A stretch of DNA of 64,000 nt from Ascaphus truei (lineage: Eukaryota > Chordata > Amphibia > Anura > Ascaphidae), in the NCBI GenBank assembly GCA_036426205.1, contig CM071574.1, positions 8,418,864-8,482,863 on the forward strand. The letters are read 5' to 3'. The first letter of the stretch is position 1. Every line of letters begins with the position of its first letter. Made by a program: the position numbers and the translations under genes. The notes under the pieces are model-generated. The model was not told where the DNA came from. It saw only the letters and a program-made list of their open reading frames with translations, and did no database searches. This document shows positions 32,651 through 44,600 of the stretch, piece after piece.

Positions 32651-33670
32651 CCTCTTATCTCCTTCCTGAATCTTCTTGATTTGAAGCTTTAATATGTTAT
32701 GGGTTTGGATGTGGACATGCTACAGATAGCAGAGGAATGAGAAATTAAGTCATCAATCAATCAGGGATTTCTTTTTCCACATTAGAAGGGGATAATTATT
32801 TGAAGTGGGTTTGTTGCCCATTACCAGTTAATGTTTCCATTTTAAACTCTATTAAAGGGCACCATGCTACTTACATCTGAAGGCAGGTGACACAAGCCTG
32901 AGATAAAACATGTAATTGAACCATAACATATCATGATATTAGTAAGGATAATATCACCTTTCCCTTTTTACGTTAGGAAATGTTCTCTCGCACGAGATTC
33001 CTGGATGTAAGGAGGGTGAAAGATCTCAGTTTCATTTAAAAATAAATAAATACAATGTATATATATTTCAACTTTACATCTAAGATCAACTCTGTGCAAT
33101 GAAATTGTGAATGAATGTAACATTGTAAAGAGCAGTGTTTGCAGTTGTGGGAGGGAAAGGGTGATTGGCTCAGTGTATGCACAGCAACTGCCTGAACCAG
33201 AGAGCATCATGCAGAACAGGGCAACCTGATACTTTAGTGTCAAAATCCTGGCGATCAAACTCTCGTTCTGTGTCTAACCAAGGTAGCCCAATGCTACCTC
33301 CCAGGTACCCCAATGAGGAGGGCAAGAAGTATCAATGTATTGTTACTGTACACTGCACGGTGGAGGGTTTCTGCCCCCTTTTTGTTTTTACCAACCACAA
33401 CTTTTTTAATGTAATGTATAGTTACAAACAGCCTTAATACAGTGAATTAACCGTACAGACAGCATGAAAGAGGAACAACATTCACTTTACAACACCCCCT
33501 TTTATACATGCTAAAACAAAGGCTTCACACATAAATGTTACTCATTCTCTGAGATGTTTACCTAGCAACAAATTACTTCTATGATCGTATCACCTTTTTT
33601 GACCAATTACATTCTGATAAACAACCATTGCACATAATTATGTAAATGCCATACGCCTTGATGATGCCTT
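32651..33670. other. No gene; fragment of the ribozyme-bearing repeat at 33330-33425
   Basis: 33350-33420 (GCACGGTGGAGGGTTTCTGC, a T-rich block, ACCAACCACAACTTTT) matches blocks at 7190-7260 (reverse) and 56195-56240. Otherwise nothing recognised. Confidence 0.35.
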
Positions 33671-33676
33671 TAATGG

Positions 33677-33677
<1 letters not shown>

Positions 33678-33711
<34 letters not shown>
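33678..33711. repeat. (TA)n microsatellite
   Basis: Uninterrupted AT/TA run. Confidence 0.9.
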
Positions 33712-33712
<1 letters not shown>

Positions 33713-34226
33713 AGAAAAAGAAGCCCAAAAAGATAGCACTCTGGTATACCGTCTGCAATAACAAAAGTACATTTTTTTTATTAGATGTCACAAAACAGGA
33801 TAAAAGATAGCACAGAATTTAAAAATATGGCATAGATCCCCTGTGCATAAACCGAAGCAATATGCTAACTAGCATGTAGATCATATCATATAGAAACACT
33901 GTTAGTAGCCGGGTAGCCGGGTAGATGGACAAATAATATCCCGGGCTTAATCACAGATCCCAAGAGAAAAATACAATATCTCAAGGGGAAACAGCAGACA
34001 GTGCTACTCTGTGGCAATAAGGGAATAGCTGGGAGTACATCACCAATATATACAGGAAATGTGAAAAAGCTGGGGCCAGAATCTCTTAATAAAGTCAAAT
34101 CACTTCATAGGATGTCATAGGACTGATCAAGTATGGAATGTAATCCCCAAACAAGCTACAAATAGCAATGCAAAAAGTCAGTCCTGTTGAAGAGACAAAT
34201 AACAGATGATGTAGGTCCAAGTGTAA

Positions 34227-34598
34227 GGCCTCGTCCAGGGTTGCTGCTTGCTGGCGGAGGCGCGCTGAGGCGCGCTTCCGCTCGGCACTGAGCCCCTACA
34301 GCCGCAATTAGAGCGGCTTTAGTGGGGGCTTGCTTACGCTTCCGCAAGCGCACGGAAGCGTATGTCTTAGTAGATTTTTACATTTCAGCGCTCGCCGGAG
34401 CGCAGGGCCGGTCACGTGAGCGGTACACCCAATGAGGGCAAAACCAGCTCCGTGACGTCACTGGCCCACTCCTGGCTCGCCCCCGACACGCCCCCGACAT
34501 GCCCCCTGATGGCGCACTGTCTAAGGCCAGGCAAAGCACCCGCTTTCCCTGAGCCTCAGCGCGCCTCAGCACGCCAGCGGGGGAGCTTGGCCGAGGCC
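34227..34598. mobile_element. CpG-rich MITE S2, GGCCTCG ends, TAA on both sides
   Basis: GGCCTCG at the left is inverted as CGAGGCC at the right; both flanks read TAA, a 3-bp target duplication typical of PIF/Harbinger-like MITEs. Interior GC-rich (AGGCGCGCTGAGGCGCGCTT, CTCAGCGCGCCTCAGC). Confidence 0.65.
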
Positions 34599-34749
34599 TA
34601 ATGAGTACACAATCCTGAAATGTATATGGTGTTCAGCACAATCCTACATGCATATAAGAGAATCACAGAACATGCATTGAGCAGCAGCTCAAGAGGTATA
34701 TTTACGTAACCCAAGAGGGGGAGAAACCAGGGGATCCTGCCTACAGCAC

Positions 34750-34792
34750 CCACTCCTACGCGTTTCGGCCAGATGCCTTCAACTGGGAGTGG
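34750..34792 (-). ncRNA. Hammerhead ribozyme-like motif H8, core mutated
   Basis: Minus strand: helix I CCACUCC/GGAGUGG (7 bp) is perfect, GAAAC GC GUA is as in H2 and H12, and helix II GGC/GCC is short. The core region reads CAGUUGA instead of CUGANGA, so this copy is probably inactive. Confidence 0.45.
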
Positions 34793-35039
34793 CCCTTCGA
34801 CCAAATTCGGCTCCAAATTCTGCTCCAAATTCTGCCGTGCGGTCTTTCTTCAGCGCGCTCGCGCTCACTATGGATGGCCCTATAGAGCTGCTGCACTTTG
34901 TTCACGCTGCGCACACTATAAACGCAGCCTATCTCAGTGGCCTAACGAGCACCTACAGATAACATCGTGTATCCTGGGAAACGTGCTATTTTGCTTCTCG
35001 CAGATTAACGTTAAGAGGCTACATTTATAAAGATTGAAA

Positions 35040-36264
35040 TATTATAAGGACTTCTGGGGTCTTTAAAGCTTGATTAAAAACTTATGAAGAACTATGATAT
35101 TGGTCAAGTAAAAGATATCACAACCTGCAAAAAAAAAATCATAAAGAGTAGAACAGCTAGATAATGTTAATATATGTTTTTAGGAAGGATTGCATCTTTA
35201 AAGCATGTTTTTAATACATAGAATATAAAAGAAATGATACAGCGTAATACAGTGGTGATGTCCCAGCCTTTGGGATTCCAATCAGGTTCATCAGCTTCAA
35301 TATCAGCTTGTGACCTTGGGTAGTAGTTCACTCTATCTCCCAGGGGATCAACTTCACGCATCCCCAAAAATTACATTGTAAAACTTTACAGCTCATGGAG
35401 TTATTGTGCCTGGAAAATAGTATGTATAGCAAGCACTGCAGTGTATGTACATAAGAAACAACTGTTATTATTATTCCTTTAGGTACACATATTGAATGCT
35501 AATGTAATATGTTTGCTTTACAGTCTCTTTAATAATTGGTATTTTTGTTACACATTATACATGCTTCTTGCGAGGATTTAGGGGGTCTTACTTACAGTGA
35601 CAACGATGTGTTATGTGCTGTTTATTCACGGATACGTGCTAAATACCACAGTTTCTTATTTTATTTGCATGACAACTAACATCGAAACATAAAAATGAAC
35701 TACTAATTAAGAAGAACTGTGTGCTACATTGTTTATTTGCTTAAAATAAGATAAAGTAAATTGAAACAAACTGGGGTTTTGTTTCTCATTGTGAGTTCTG
35801 AAACGTTTGACATTGATGTCAAACAAATTGGAACTTCTTTTAACACTTGTTGGATAGTAAACCAAGCCCCAATGCATATCCAATATGACATATTACTTTG
35901 TTCATTTCTACTTGTTTTTTCTCTTCATAAGTATGGGTCAATTAGTTCCATCTTTAGGCCAAGACAGGTCCATCCTGTAAACCGTGGTCAAGGTAAGACC
36001 CTTTCTACTGAACATGTGTTATGTCAAAATGTGATTTACACATCTGACTGCAGTCACAGTTCTGTGAAGAGTTCTGTTGCTAAATGCAGTTGGGATCTGT
36101 GAAGTTATTTTGACTTTATGCAATTTAACTCTGAGCAACCCACATCTGCGTTGCAGCAAAGGCAGCAGCCAAAGGGTGTCAGCCGTTTGCTGCCATTCGC
36201 TGATGTTACAGCTGCTCTGTTACAATCTGAAACACACCAACCTTGTCATCCCCCTGTACGCTAT
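35040..36264. other. No gene; possible SINE fragment at 35250-35345
   Basis: 35290-35340 has CTTGTGACCTTGGGTAGTAG and CACTCTATCTCCC, like a SINE core. The remainder is AT-rich with nothing recognised. A 113-codon frame at 35761-36102 shows no family similarity. Confidence 0.3.
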
Positions 36265-36435
36265 GTTTCCACTTACCCTTCCTTTATAAATTGCAAGCAC
36301 CTTGGGGCAGGATGCTCCTTACCTACTGTAACACTGTAGGTTAATGTTTGTTATTTTATTGTATTTCGTTGTTCAACTCTATTGTACTGCACTACGGAAT
36401 ATGTTGGTGCATTATAAATAAATAATAATAATAAC
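36265..36435 (-). repeat. Interspersed repeat with TTGGTGCATTATAAATAAAT end
   Basis: Carries TTGCAAGCACCTTGGGGCAG and ends in a (AATAAT)n tail; related in style to repeat T. Confidence 0.5.
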
Positions 36436-36450
36436 CCTGCCTGTCCATAA

Positions 36451-36660
36451 GGCCTTGGCTATGCTTGCGACGACCGCGCGGAACCATGAGCACATTGCCT
36501 AACGGCATTGATCTCGCCCACAGACAGTGCGGGCGATAGCAGGAGGGGGCGCTCCTTGAGCGAGGAATCAGTTGAAACTGATTTCTCGGTGCGCCGAGCA
36601 GGTCACGTGGGTGACATCACAGCCTTCGCACGCGTCCGCATGGGCGAAGGCTGTGTGGCC
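36451..36660. mobile_element. CpG-rich MITE S3, GGCC ends
   Basis: Starts TAA-GGCCTTGGCT and ends AGGCTGTGTGGCC-TTA. GC-rich interior with CCACAGACAGTGCGGGCG and GCACGCGTCCGCATGGGCG. Inserted directly after the (AATAAT)n tail and a short spacer. Ends are less perfect than in S1 and S2. Confidence 0.5.
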
Positions 36661-37130
36661 TTAGCTTTAATCAGCTTCACAGATCTGATTGTCCTCCTAG
36701 AACACACGTTGGCCACGTTCTAATAGCTTGATAAGAAGTTGTATGTTCCTGAAAAATCACGTGCAATGTAGGTGGAAAACATTATGGTGCATGACACGTT
36801 GCCGCGTTTGTTATGCATACAGGGTTTATTTAACGCCTTCTCTTTTTCATGCACGCAAACTTGTGCAAGTAATACTGTATAAATCCTCAAAGCTTTTGTA
36901 TCCTCAGCCCCTGGATGTTCGAAAAGTAAGAAGAAATCATCCTTTTGCAATGTACCGGATCACTGTAAAATGCATCCTCTCACTGTTTTCTTGACACGTA
37001 GATATCCAAAGGAAGGAGAGATGGAGCACAGCTGGTGACAAATAAACTACTAAGGAGAGTGGGACCCAGATAAAAATTGTTTTGTTTAATGGATCAGTGC
37101 AAAATTACAAAAAACGGAGCCCTCAGGCTC

Positions 37131-37171
37131 CCACCAACGCGTTTCGAGCTCGTGGCTCTTTCTCAAGGTGC
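37131..37171 (-). ncRNA. Hammerhead ribozyme-like motif H9
   Basis: Minus strand: helix I CACC/GGUG, core UUGAGAA plus an extra A, helix II GAGC/GCUC with a CACGA loop, GAAAC, GC, GUU. It shares the UUGAGAA core with H11. The surrounding sequence (about 37010-37925) looks like one interspersed element without coding capacity. Confidence 0.5.
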
Positions 37172-37954
37172 ATCTTGAGGAAGAGACACACGCGGGATCC
37201 AGCCTCCACACACACCACGGTTCAGCCCCTCATGCTTGCGGACGGCACATTGTAAATCGTGCAGTAAGATCATCTAGCATGTGAGTGCATCAAATGTTGA
37301 TCTTTTTATAGTTTTATTAAATTGTACTGTACCACACTATCTGGCATTTTATCTTCTGTGTACCATTGGGCGAATCGGCCATCTGTGGAGCGGGAGCATC
37401 ACCAGTGGGGAACCCAAGACAACCCTACGAGAGACACAGACCTCCGGTTTAAAGATACCTTTCAAGGCCTGCATTTACCCATCTAGATGTAAGTATCTAG
37501 CAGCTGTGTGGATGAGGCTTCGATACACATGGGATACTGCTCTCTTTGATTACAGATATTTGAATATCGGAAGGAAATCAGGAGGACAGACTGTGGACAT
37601 TTACGAACTAGTTCTCCAAAAGCAGGACTATTATATCAGGTTCACGCACTTGATAGTGCGCCAAGGACTTTGCTCTCTGTACTAATACTTGTTATAGCTA
37701 TATGGAATAGCTTGTTTATAGTCCTAGGCAGCCCATTCCCATACCCTCCCCTAATCTGGTGGTTTGTGGACTATTGTGCTTAGTGGTTATCCTTTTACAG
37801 TTTGGATACACCAATTGTCACACTTTTATTTAATTTATTTTAATATTTGATGTTCACTATAATCTATTGCACACAATTTTTCACAATAGGTTGAGCGCTT
37901 GGTTGTAGTATAGTTTCTCTCTTTCACTTGAAAATATCACACTTGAATATCGTA

Positions 37955-38158
37955 TTGTATTGTACATAGCGCTTCACAGTAGTAATACATGCTGTAATAA
38001 TATAAATAACAAATAATATAAATAACAGGTCATGGGAATAAGTGCTTCAGACATAAGAGTAACATTAAGGAAGAGGAGTTCCTGCTCCGAGGAGCTTACA
38101 ATCTAATTGGTAGGTAGGGGAACGTATAGAGACAGTAGGAGGGAATTCTAGTAAGTAA
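37955..38158 (+). repeat. Interspersed repeat T, copy 3
   Basis: GTACATAGCGCTTCACAGTA, GTGCTTCAGACATAAGAGTA and CCGAGGAGCTTACAATCT. Confidence 0.6.
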
Positions 38159-38706
38159 ATATCCATATAAAATCAACTTTGGACCCAGAAACCTGGCTCC
38201 AAATTGCACAATAGTTTACATCATGAAATAAGCAATATGCACTGTAATAAAATGCGACTCTTACTCATAACTAAGAGGGGAAAACAAATACTGCACTAAT
38301 TCCAAAAATGACAGTGAGTATAGCTCAGTTATGTGCCGGGTCATAAACAATTCCCCCCAAAATATGTTGCAAGGACGACCACCGTCACAGGATATAGAGA
38401 AAGAATGCAAGGAATGACAGAGACAACCATTAGTATGGCAGATATGATGGAAGCTGAATGTTCAGTGCATTGGGTAGGGTTAGGGATAGCACTTCCAGAG
38501 AGGTATGAACTCCATTCCAGAAAAGATGGTCACAATATGAAAATGTAGAACAGTTAGCATCTTCATTGAGCCTTCGCTGAACCTTTAGCCTTGAAGAAAA
38601 TGAATGCATTGCTGGTTATAATTGCAAGAAAGGAGTAACATTCTGTGGTCCCCTTTGGTGCTTTTAATAATGAAAGAGCATTGCCCTTAACCTCACTTGA
38701 ATTGAG

Positions 38707-38920
38707 AAATCTGTTGTACTTTGAACCTGACACAGGCGGGTTAGAGTAAGCTGTTCTACCCATCTTCTGATTGGCTAATGTTAGGGGGTGTGTGCAGTGT
38801 CGGTGTATAGGGGAAAAGCCACAGTAAATGGAAGAGTATGAAGTACAGCAGAAAATATTCAGAGCACTGACTGTCTTGGATCTAGTTTTGAAACAATAGC
38901 TCTTACGTGATTCTTACGGG
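38707..38920 (+). promoter_or_regulatory. Putative ACMSD 5' region: inverted CCAAT box and nuclear-receptor-like half-sites
   Basis: CTGATTGGCT at about 38769 holds an inverted CCAAT (ATTGG), about 150 bp upstream of the ATG. TGTACTTTGAACC at 38715-38727 reads GGTTCAAAGTACA on the other strand, one mismatch from the HNF4-type word CAAAGTCCA. ACMSD is a liver/kidney gene, so such a site would make sense, but short words like this occur by chance. No clear TATA box or CpG island is present. Confidence 0.25.
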
Positions 38921-38977
38921 ATGAAAATTGACATTCATAGCCACATCCTTCCAAAGGAATGGCCTGATCTGAAAGAG
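38921..38977 (+). CDS. ACMSD: ACMSD coding exon 1
   Basis: Encodes [19 protein letters not shown], 19 residues. HSH supplies metal ligands His6 and His8 of the amidohydrolase fold. Donor GAG|GTAACC, phase 0. The ATG follows TACGGG (G at -3), acceptable for initiation. The frame remains open into the intron, but the protein match stops exactly at the donor. Confidence 0.93.
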
Positions 38978-41617
38978 GTAACCAGGACTTTTAACAATGT
39001 CATTTTACCAATTGTGAAAAGAACATTGGATTTCCACCCAAAAAACTATCTTCAGCTGGTGGCCTTTGGGTTGTCAAACTTTTATGGGTATTTATATTCT
39101 TTACTGACGACGTTAGAAGCAATATTTATTCAACTTAAATTGTCCTATAAATATTTTTCAAGCACATATGAAGGTATATTTGATCATATATATTATATTA
39201 ATGATATATACTGTATGGAGTCAGGTATGGTAAGGTAATTCAATATAAGTACTAAACCAAGAGTTACTCAAACTCTCGCACTCTCGGATTAGTACTTCTT
39301 CGGAGCATCACTACACATTTATTGATATATTGTATGAGCATTTGTAGGTAGGGAAGAGAGCTTTTAAGATAGATACTAGACTGTATTGTTCCTGAGCGGA
39401 TCATATTAGGGTAGGTATGTATGTATGTATGTCTTTTTTTATGTAGCGCCATTAATGTACATAGCAATTATATAAATAACAAATAATACAAATAACACGA
39501 TGGGAAGAAGTGCTTTAGACATAAAAGTAACATTTAGGAAGAGGAGTTCCTGCTCCGAACAGCTTACAATCTAATTGGTAGGTAGGAAGAACGTACAGAG
39601 ACAGTAGGGGGGCGTTCTGGTAAGTGCGTCTGCAAGGGGCCAAGGTTTAGGTATGAGTGTAAAGTATTAGCCACGGAGCTACTCATATGCTTCGTTAAGC
39701 AGGTGTGTCGTAAGGTGGGTCATAAAGGTGGATAGAGGGGGTGCTAGTCGGACATTGAGGGGGAAGGGCATTCCAGAAGTGTATTTTAGGGTAATTCAAT
39801 ATTCTGCAAAGAAGACGATCTCACTACGATTGACTTGAATAAGGGGTTATGCTTTGCACTGGTATTGAGTCCAGTCCAGGAGATATTGAAGGCCCTGATA
39901 CTTGTCCTAAATATACATTTTTGGTACCCTTTGAAACTGCTAATCCCATTTTCTTGAGACGTGTTTTATTGCATTTGTAAAATTTTCCATTCCTGCGGTG
40001 CCAACCCCGAAAGACAGGGTCCAAAGAAGGATTTAGAATAACTGTCAGCAGAACCACAAAAATATCAGTGATTCCTTCATCTTTGGGAATTTTTTTAAAT
40101 AATATGGGCTGTTATTGGGGAATAAAGTTGCATCATAATATACACTTCTCTTCTATAGCGCATTGCTGCTTGAAGGTTTATAAATATTCCCTCAGCGTAA
40201 AAAAATGGCTGGCAACAACTTATATGTTTGTAAGTCAACTGTGAATGACACCACCAGAGGAGAGAGGAGAGAGGAGAGAGGAGAGAGGAGAGAGGAGAGA
40301 GGAGAGAGGAGATTTTGTTTCTCCAAGACCCGCTGTAACTTAACTTTAGTGGAGTACCACTACTACCTGCATTATATATACAGTATATTAAAGCTTAATA
40401 GCTATTAAGCTTTTCCTTCTTGCACATTGGAGTGCCTGTCCTTTTTTTGGTTTTGGGTACTACTATCCTGGATGGTATGCAATCTAGTTGACCTAATTTG
40501 TACTGTTTGGTGAGTGCCGTGTGTGTGCGTGTATATCTTACTATATATTTCTGAAAGCATTGTATGTTTCTCTGTCTGCACTGTCCCTAGCGGCAATCTC
40601 ATTGGTCCCTTGGCCCGCCCGCCCCCGCACACCTCTCATTGGCCTGAGGCGGAGTGACGGGCCAAAGGTCCAAACACACACACACACACACAGCACCTCA
40701 ACTTCCACACACCCCCCCACCCTCCCTCTCCCGGTGCCCGAAATAATTCGGCACGGTGGGTCCCTTACCCGGAGTCCCGTTGTCCGGTTGGGCCTGCGCG
40801 GTTGATGGGGGAGAGTGTGATCACTAGGAGCCGTCGGTGCGGCTGCTGTGGCGGCCACTTGATCCCCTCCCGCTCGATGCAGGTGGTTGGTGGTGGTTTG
40901 GCGCCAGGGTATGTGTGCTCATGTTCCCCCCGCGCGGTGCAGCCTCCAGCACAGCAGGAGGGCTGTGGTGGTGTGTTTGGGGTGGGTGGCGCCGGGGGAG
41001 CCTCTGACTAACGGCCTACCCACAGGCCCTTCATGCCGGGGACCGAGGTGAGGGGGGGGGACAAGCACTGGGACAGAATAACGCTAAGCCCACACCACCC
41101 GAGGTGAAGGGGGGGGGGAGGAGTGCCGGGGACAGAGTGACCCCAGCGCCGGAGAGAGGGGAGTGGGAAAACAAGCGCAGGGGACCGGGGGGGACAACCA
41201 CCGGGGACAGGGGAGGGAGAGTGATGAGGGCCGCAGGGGGGGGAGAGTGATGTGGGGTGCAGGGGGGGGGAGGGGGATGTGGGGTGCAGGGGGGGGGGGG
41301 GGGGGGGGAGGCTGATGTAAAGTGTCCTGGGGGGGAACATAGCTTAATGGGGGGAACCGAGCTGGGAAGGGGGGGGGGGCAAATAAAGCGAGGAACGGGG
41401 GGGGGGAGCGGAGACAGAGGGGGAGCGGGAAAATGTACTCCCGGGCAACGCCGGGTATATCAGCTAGTATATAATAAAGTGCAAAAATAATGATGATACA
41501 AGTTGGTAAGAACAGGCACTCCAGGTCTATAGAAAAAACACACGTAAAGTTTATTTCGAATAGATCAACATTTCAGCTTTAGACATTGCCCTGAGAAAGG
41601 CTCCGCAGTGAGCAGAA

Positions 41618-41675
<58 letters not shown>

Positions 41676-44600
41676 TGAGATAATGAAATCTATCCCGGGA
41701 AGAATATTGTTTCAAAAATGCTTTCATTAGTTAATAAATAGCAAACCTATCCCAATCTGCAATTGCTTTTTAACGAGGTGCTGTAAAAGGATAACAGTAA
41801 GACACTTTCACTGGGTTTTGTTTAAGCTTTCTCAGCGCTCTGAAAGATCTCACTCAGGAAGGGTCCAAAGTGCTAAATCCGAACTGCATCTATGCCGTAC
41901 CCTGCATCTGTGAAGCAGGGTAACGTACCGTTAACAATGTATTAACTTCCACTCATTCGTCTCCTGAGAGTTTGGCTCAATTTAAATTAATGGGACTAAA
42001 ATCTCCAGCACAGGGCAGACAGATTCAGGGTATGTTAAATAGGGGGATTTTTAGCTGTGTTACGTCATGTCACACCATCTTGCATAGTGCTGTAATTACT
42101 GACTAGTTAGGAGTTCATACCTACCTAAAAGAGACTCCAAAACCCACATTACTTTGGGATTTCACAAGTCTGTGACCAGGCAGGTAAGGTAAAGGAAATG
42201 TGTATAATCAATATATTAAATAAGAGTGTATCTTGAAAAAGGGCACATCTATATGTTACCTTAGTAATATAAGGATACATTGTAGCTGCTGAGTTACACT
42301 GACTGAAGGATTGATTGAAAGTGAAAAGCGACCATTATGTTAGGCACACAATAAGGATTTTTACAGATTTATAACAGGAGCACCAAACGGTTGCCAGGTT
42401 AGATAAGAATGTAGATAATACATTGTCACACGCTTTATATATATATATATAAAAACAAATATGGGGGGAAGAAGGGTAAAGTAGTATTAAAGGTAGTCTT
42501 CGCTATCCAATGTTTCACTTTACAACAAATGGCATATCCAACGCTTTACAATGCATCCCTATGGGCCGTTTTCCGACGCCGGAATGCGTTATTCGACGCC
42601 TGGATGTGTTATCCGACGCTCACCGCCACTCATTAACATGGGACTCACTTTACAACGGTTTCACTATCCAACGCTACTTCCAGAACGGGTTCCGGTGGAT
42701 AACCGAGGACTGCCTGTACTGCTTTAAAGAAGCAATCCATGCAATATCCTACGTGTGTTTTTGTTTTTTGTTTTTTAAATAAATCAGTTCTGTAGTATTA
42801 CATAATACTTACTAAAAAATACATTCAACTCTTAATGTAATTTGTAATAAGTTTATATATATATATATTATATATGGAGCATCATTTGATTCCAATAGCA
42901 GTTTTAGCACATTTCCCCAGCAGCGCAAAATCTTTGTTACACTTTCCTGTTTGTAATAATGTGTTGCCAATATTCCCAGCAGTTTGAGCTGCAAACTAAC
43001 AATAGATAATGTTACCTTTGTAATAAAAGGATACATTGTAGCTGCTGAATTACACTGACTGAATGATTAATTGAAAATGAAAGGCAGCCATTTAGTGAAC
43101 CCTGGAAGCAGGATCTTTGCTGATCGATCACAGGAGAACAAATAAATCAGCAGCTTAGGTATAGGTAATGAGTTTTCAATTAAGGTAATCAAAGGCTGCA
43201 TATTTTAAAACAAGAAAACATACATATATGGACTAACTCTTTAAGGAAACAATGACGTTGTTGTTGGGGTTTTTTTGCAAACTGACAGGGATTGTCACCT
43301 TTAATGAGAGAAGTTTGTATTATATTGTAATATTCTGTGTTATTCATGGTTATGCTGTTCAGAGATAGAACTTTCAATGTTACCAATAGACATTGTGACA
43401 CAATTGTGAACATTATAGTACAGGGGCGGCCAACTCCAGTCTTCAAGGGCCGCCAACCGGTCAGGTTTTAAGTATATCCCTGCTTCAGCACAGGTGGCTC
43501 AATCAGTGGCACAGTCTTTGTTTGAGCTACTGATTCTGCCACCTGTGCTGAAGCAGGGATATCATTAAAATCTGACCTGTTGGTGGACCTTAAGGACTGG
43601 AGTTGGCCGCTCCTGTATAGAGCATGTGCTACATCAGGGATGCGCAACTCTATTGCTCAAGCCTCCCCCCTCCACCAACAGGTCAGGTTTTCAGGATATC
43701 CCACCTTCAGCACAGGTGGCTCAATCAGAGGATCAGTTTTCGACCGAGCCTCTGATTCAACCACCTGTGCTGAAGCTGGGATATTCCGAAAAAACCTGAC
43801 CTGTTGGAGGAGCTTGAAGACTGCACCCCTGGGCTACGTGACTGTCCACTTTATTCAAATGTATGTTCCTAGGCAGCATATCTGTTACCATCGGGGGGGA
43901 CATGACGGGGTCACCCATTCTCTCTCATACAGCAAGTCAACAGGTAGCGAGCTGTGAGCTATTCACTCAGCAGCCAGGCCTGCCACTTCCTTGCATGCGT
44001 TCTGAAGCCTGCCCTCGCTGTTAAAATATTAATAGGCGGTAGAAGGTGACCTTCAACCTGTTGCTGAATCAATATACTTTACAGCTAATAATTAACCAAT
44101 TGTCGGTCACAATTAAGCTCTACTAAATGCTTCGTTTCCCTTTCTACGCAACATTTGCTTTTCAGCTATTGTTCGTTTTATTCCTTCTCTCCTGAAATCT
44201 GAAATCAGTGCAAAGTGATGACATGAGGAGGAATACGCAGCTCCTGTGGGCGCGCTGCAGTGCGCTAAGAATAGACACAATGACACAATGCCGAGTATAT
44301 CCGTCCAGCAATTAACCCCATTGCTGCCTAGCAGATCTGCCAAGCATAAGGGGGGGGGGGGGAGGAATCCCCCGTTTTTATCATTTTGGTAAAAGGTTCC
44401 GTTCTGTCCCTCTATCAAAATGAACCAATACGGTGACACGTTGTTAGACTTTGGATATTATTATTATAAATATCATAATTAATTTATGCATATTATGTAT
44501 CTTGAGTATTTCCTGCTCTTTAAAAAAAAAAAGTCAGTGTTACGATCACAATATTCTTACTCTTGTTTCTTACAGTAGGATATCATGGTAACCTTTAACC

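Noticed and set aside
38978..39238. Extension of ACMSD exon 1 to the end of its open frame
   Set aside because: Protein similarity stops at the GT donor at 38978, and the following residues resemble nothing in ACMSD.
40600..41430. CpG island / promoter of an unseen gene
   Set aside because: The GC-rich tract lies wholly inside the Helitron and is dominated by G runs; no exon was found next to it.
41584..41617. H10 as a working hammerhead
   Set aside because: No helix I, no cleavage triplet, core changed; kept only as a decayed relative.
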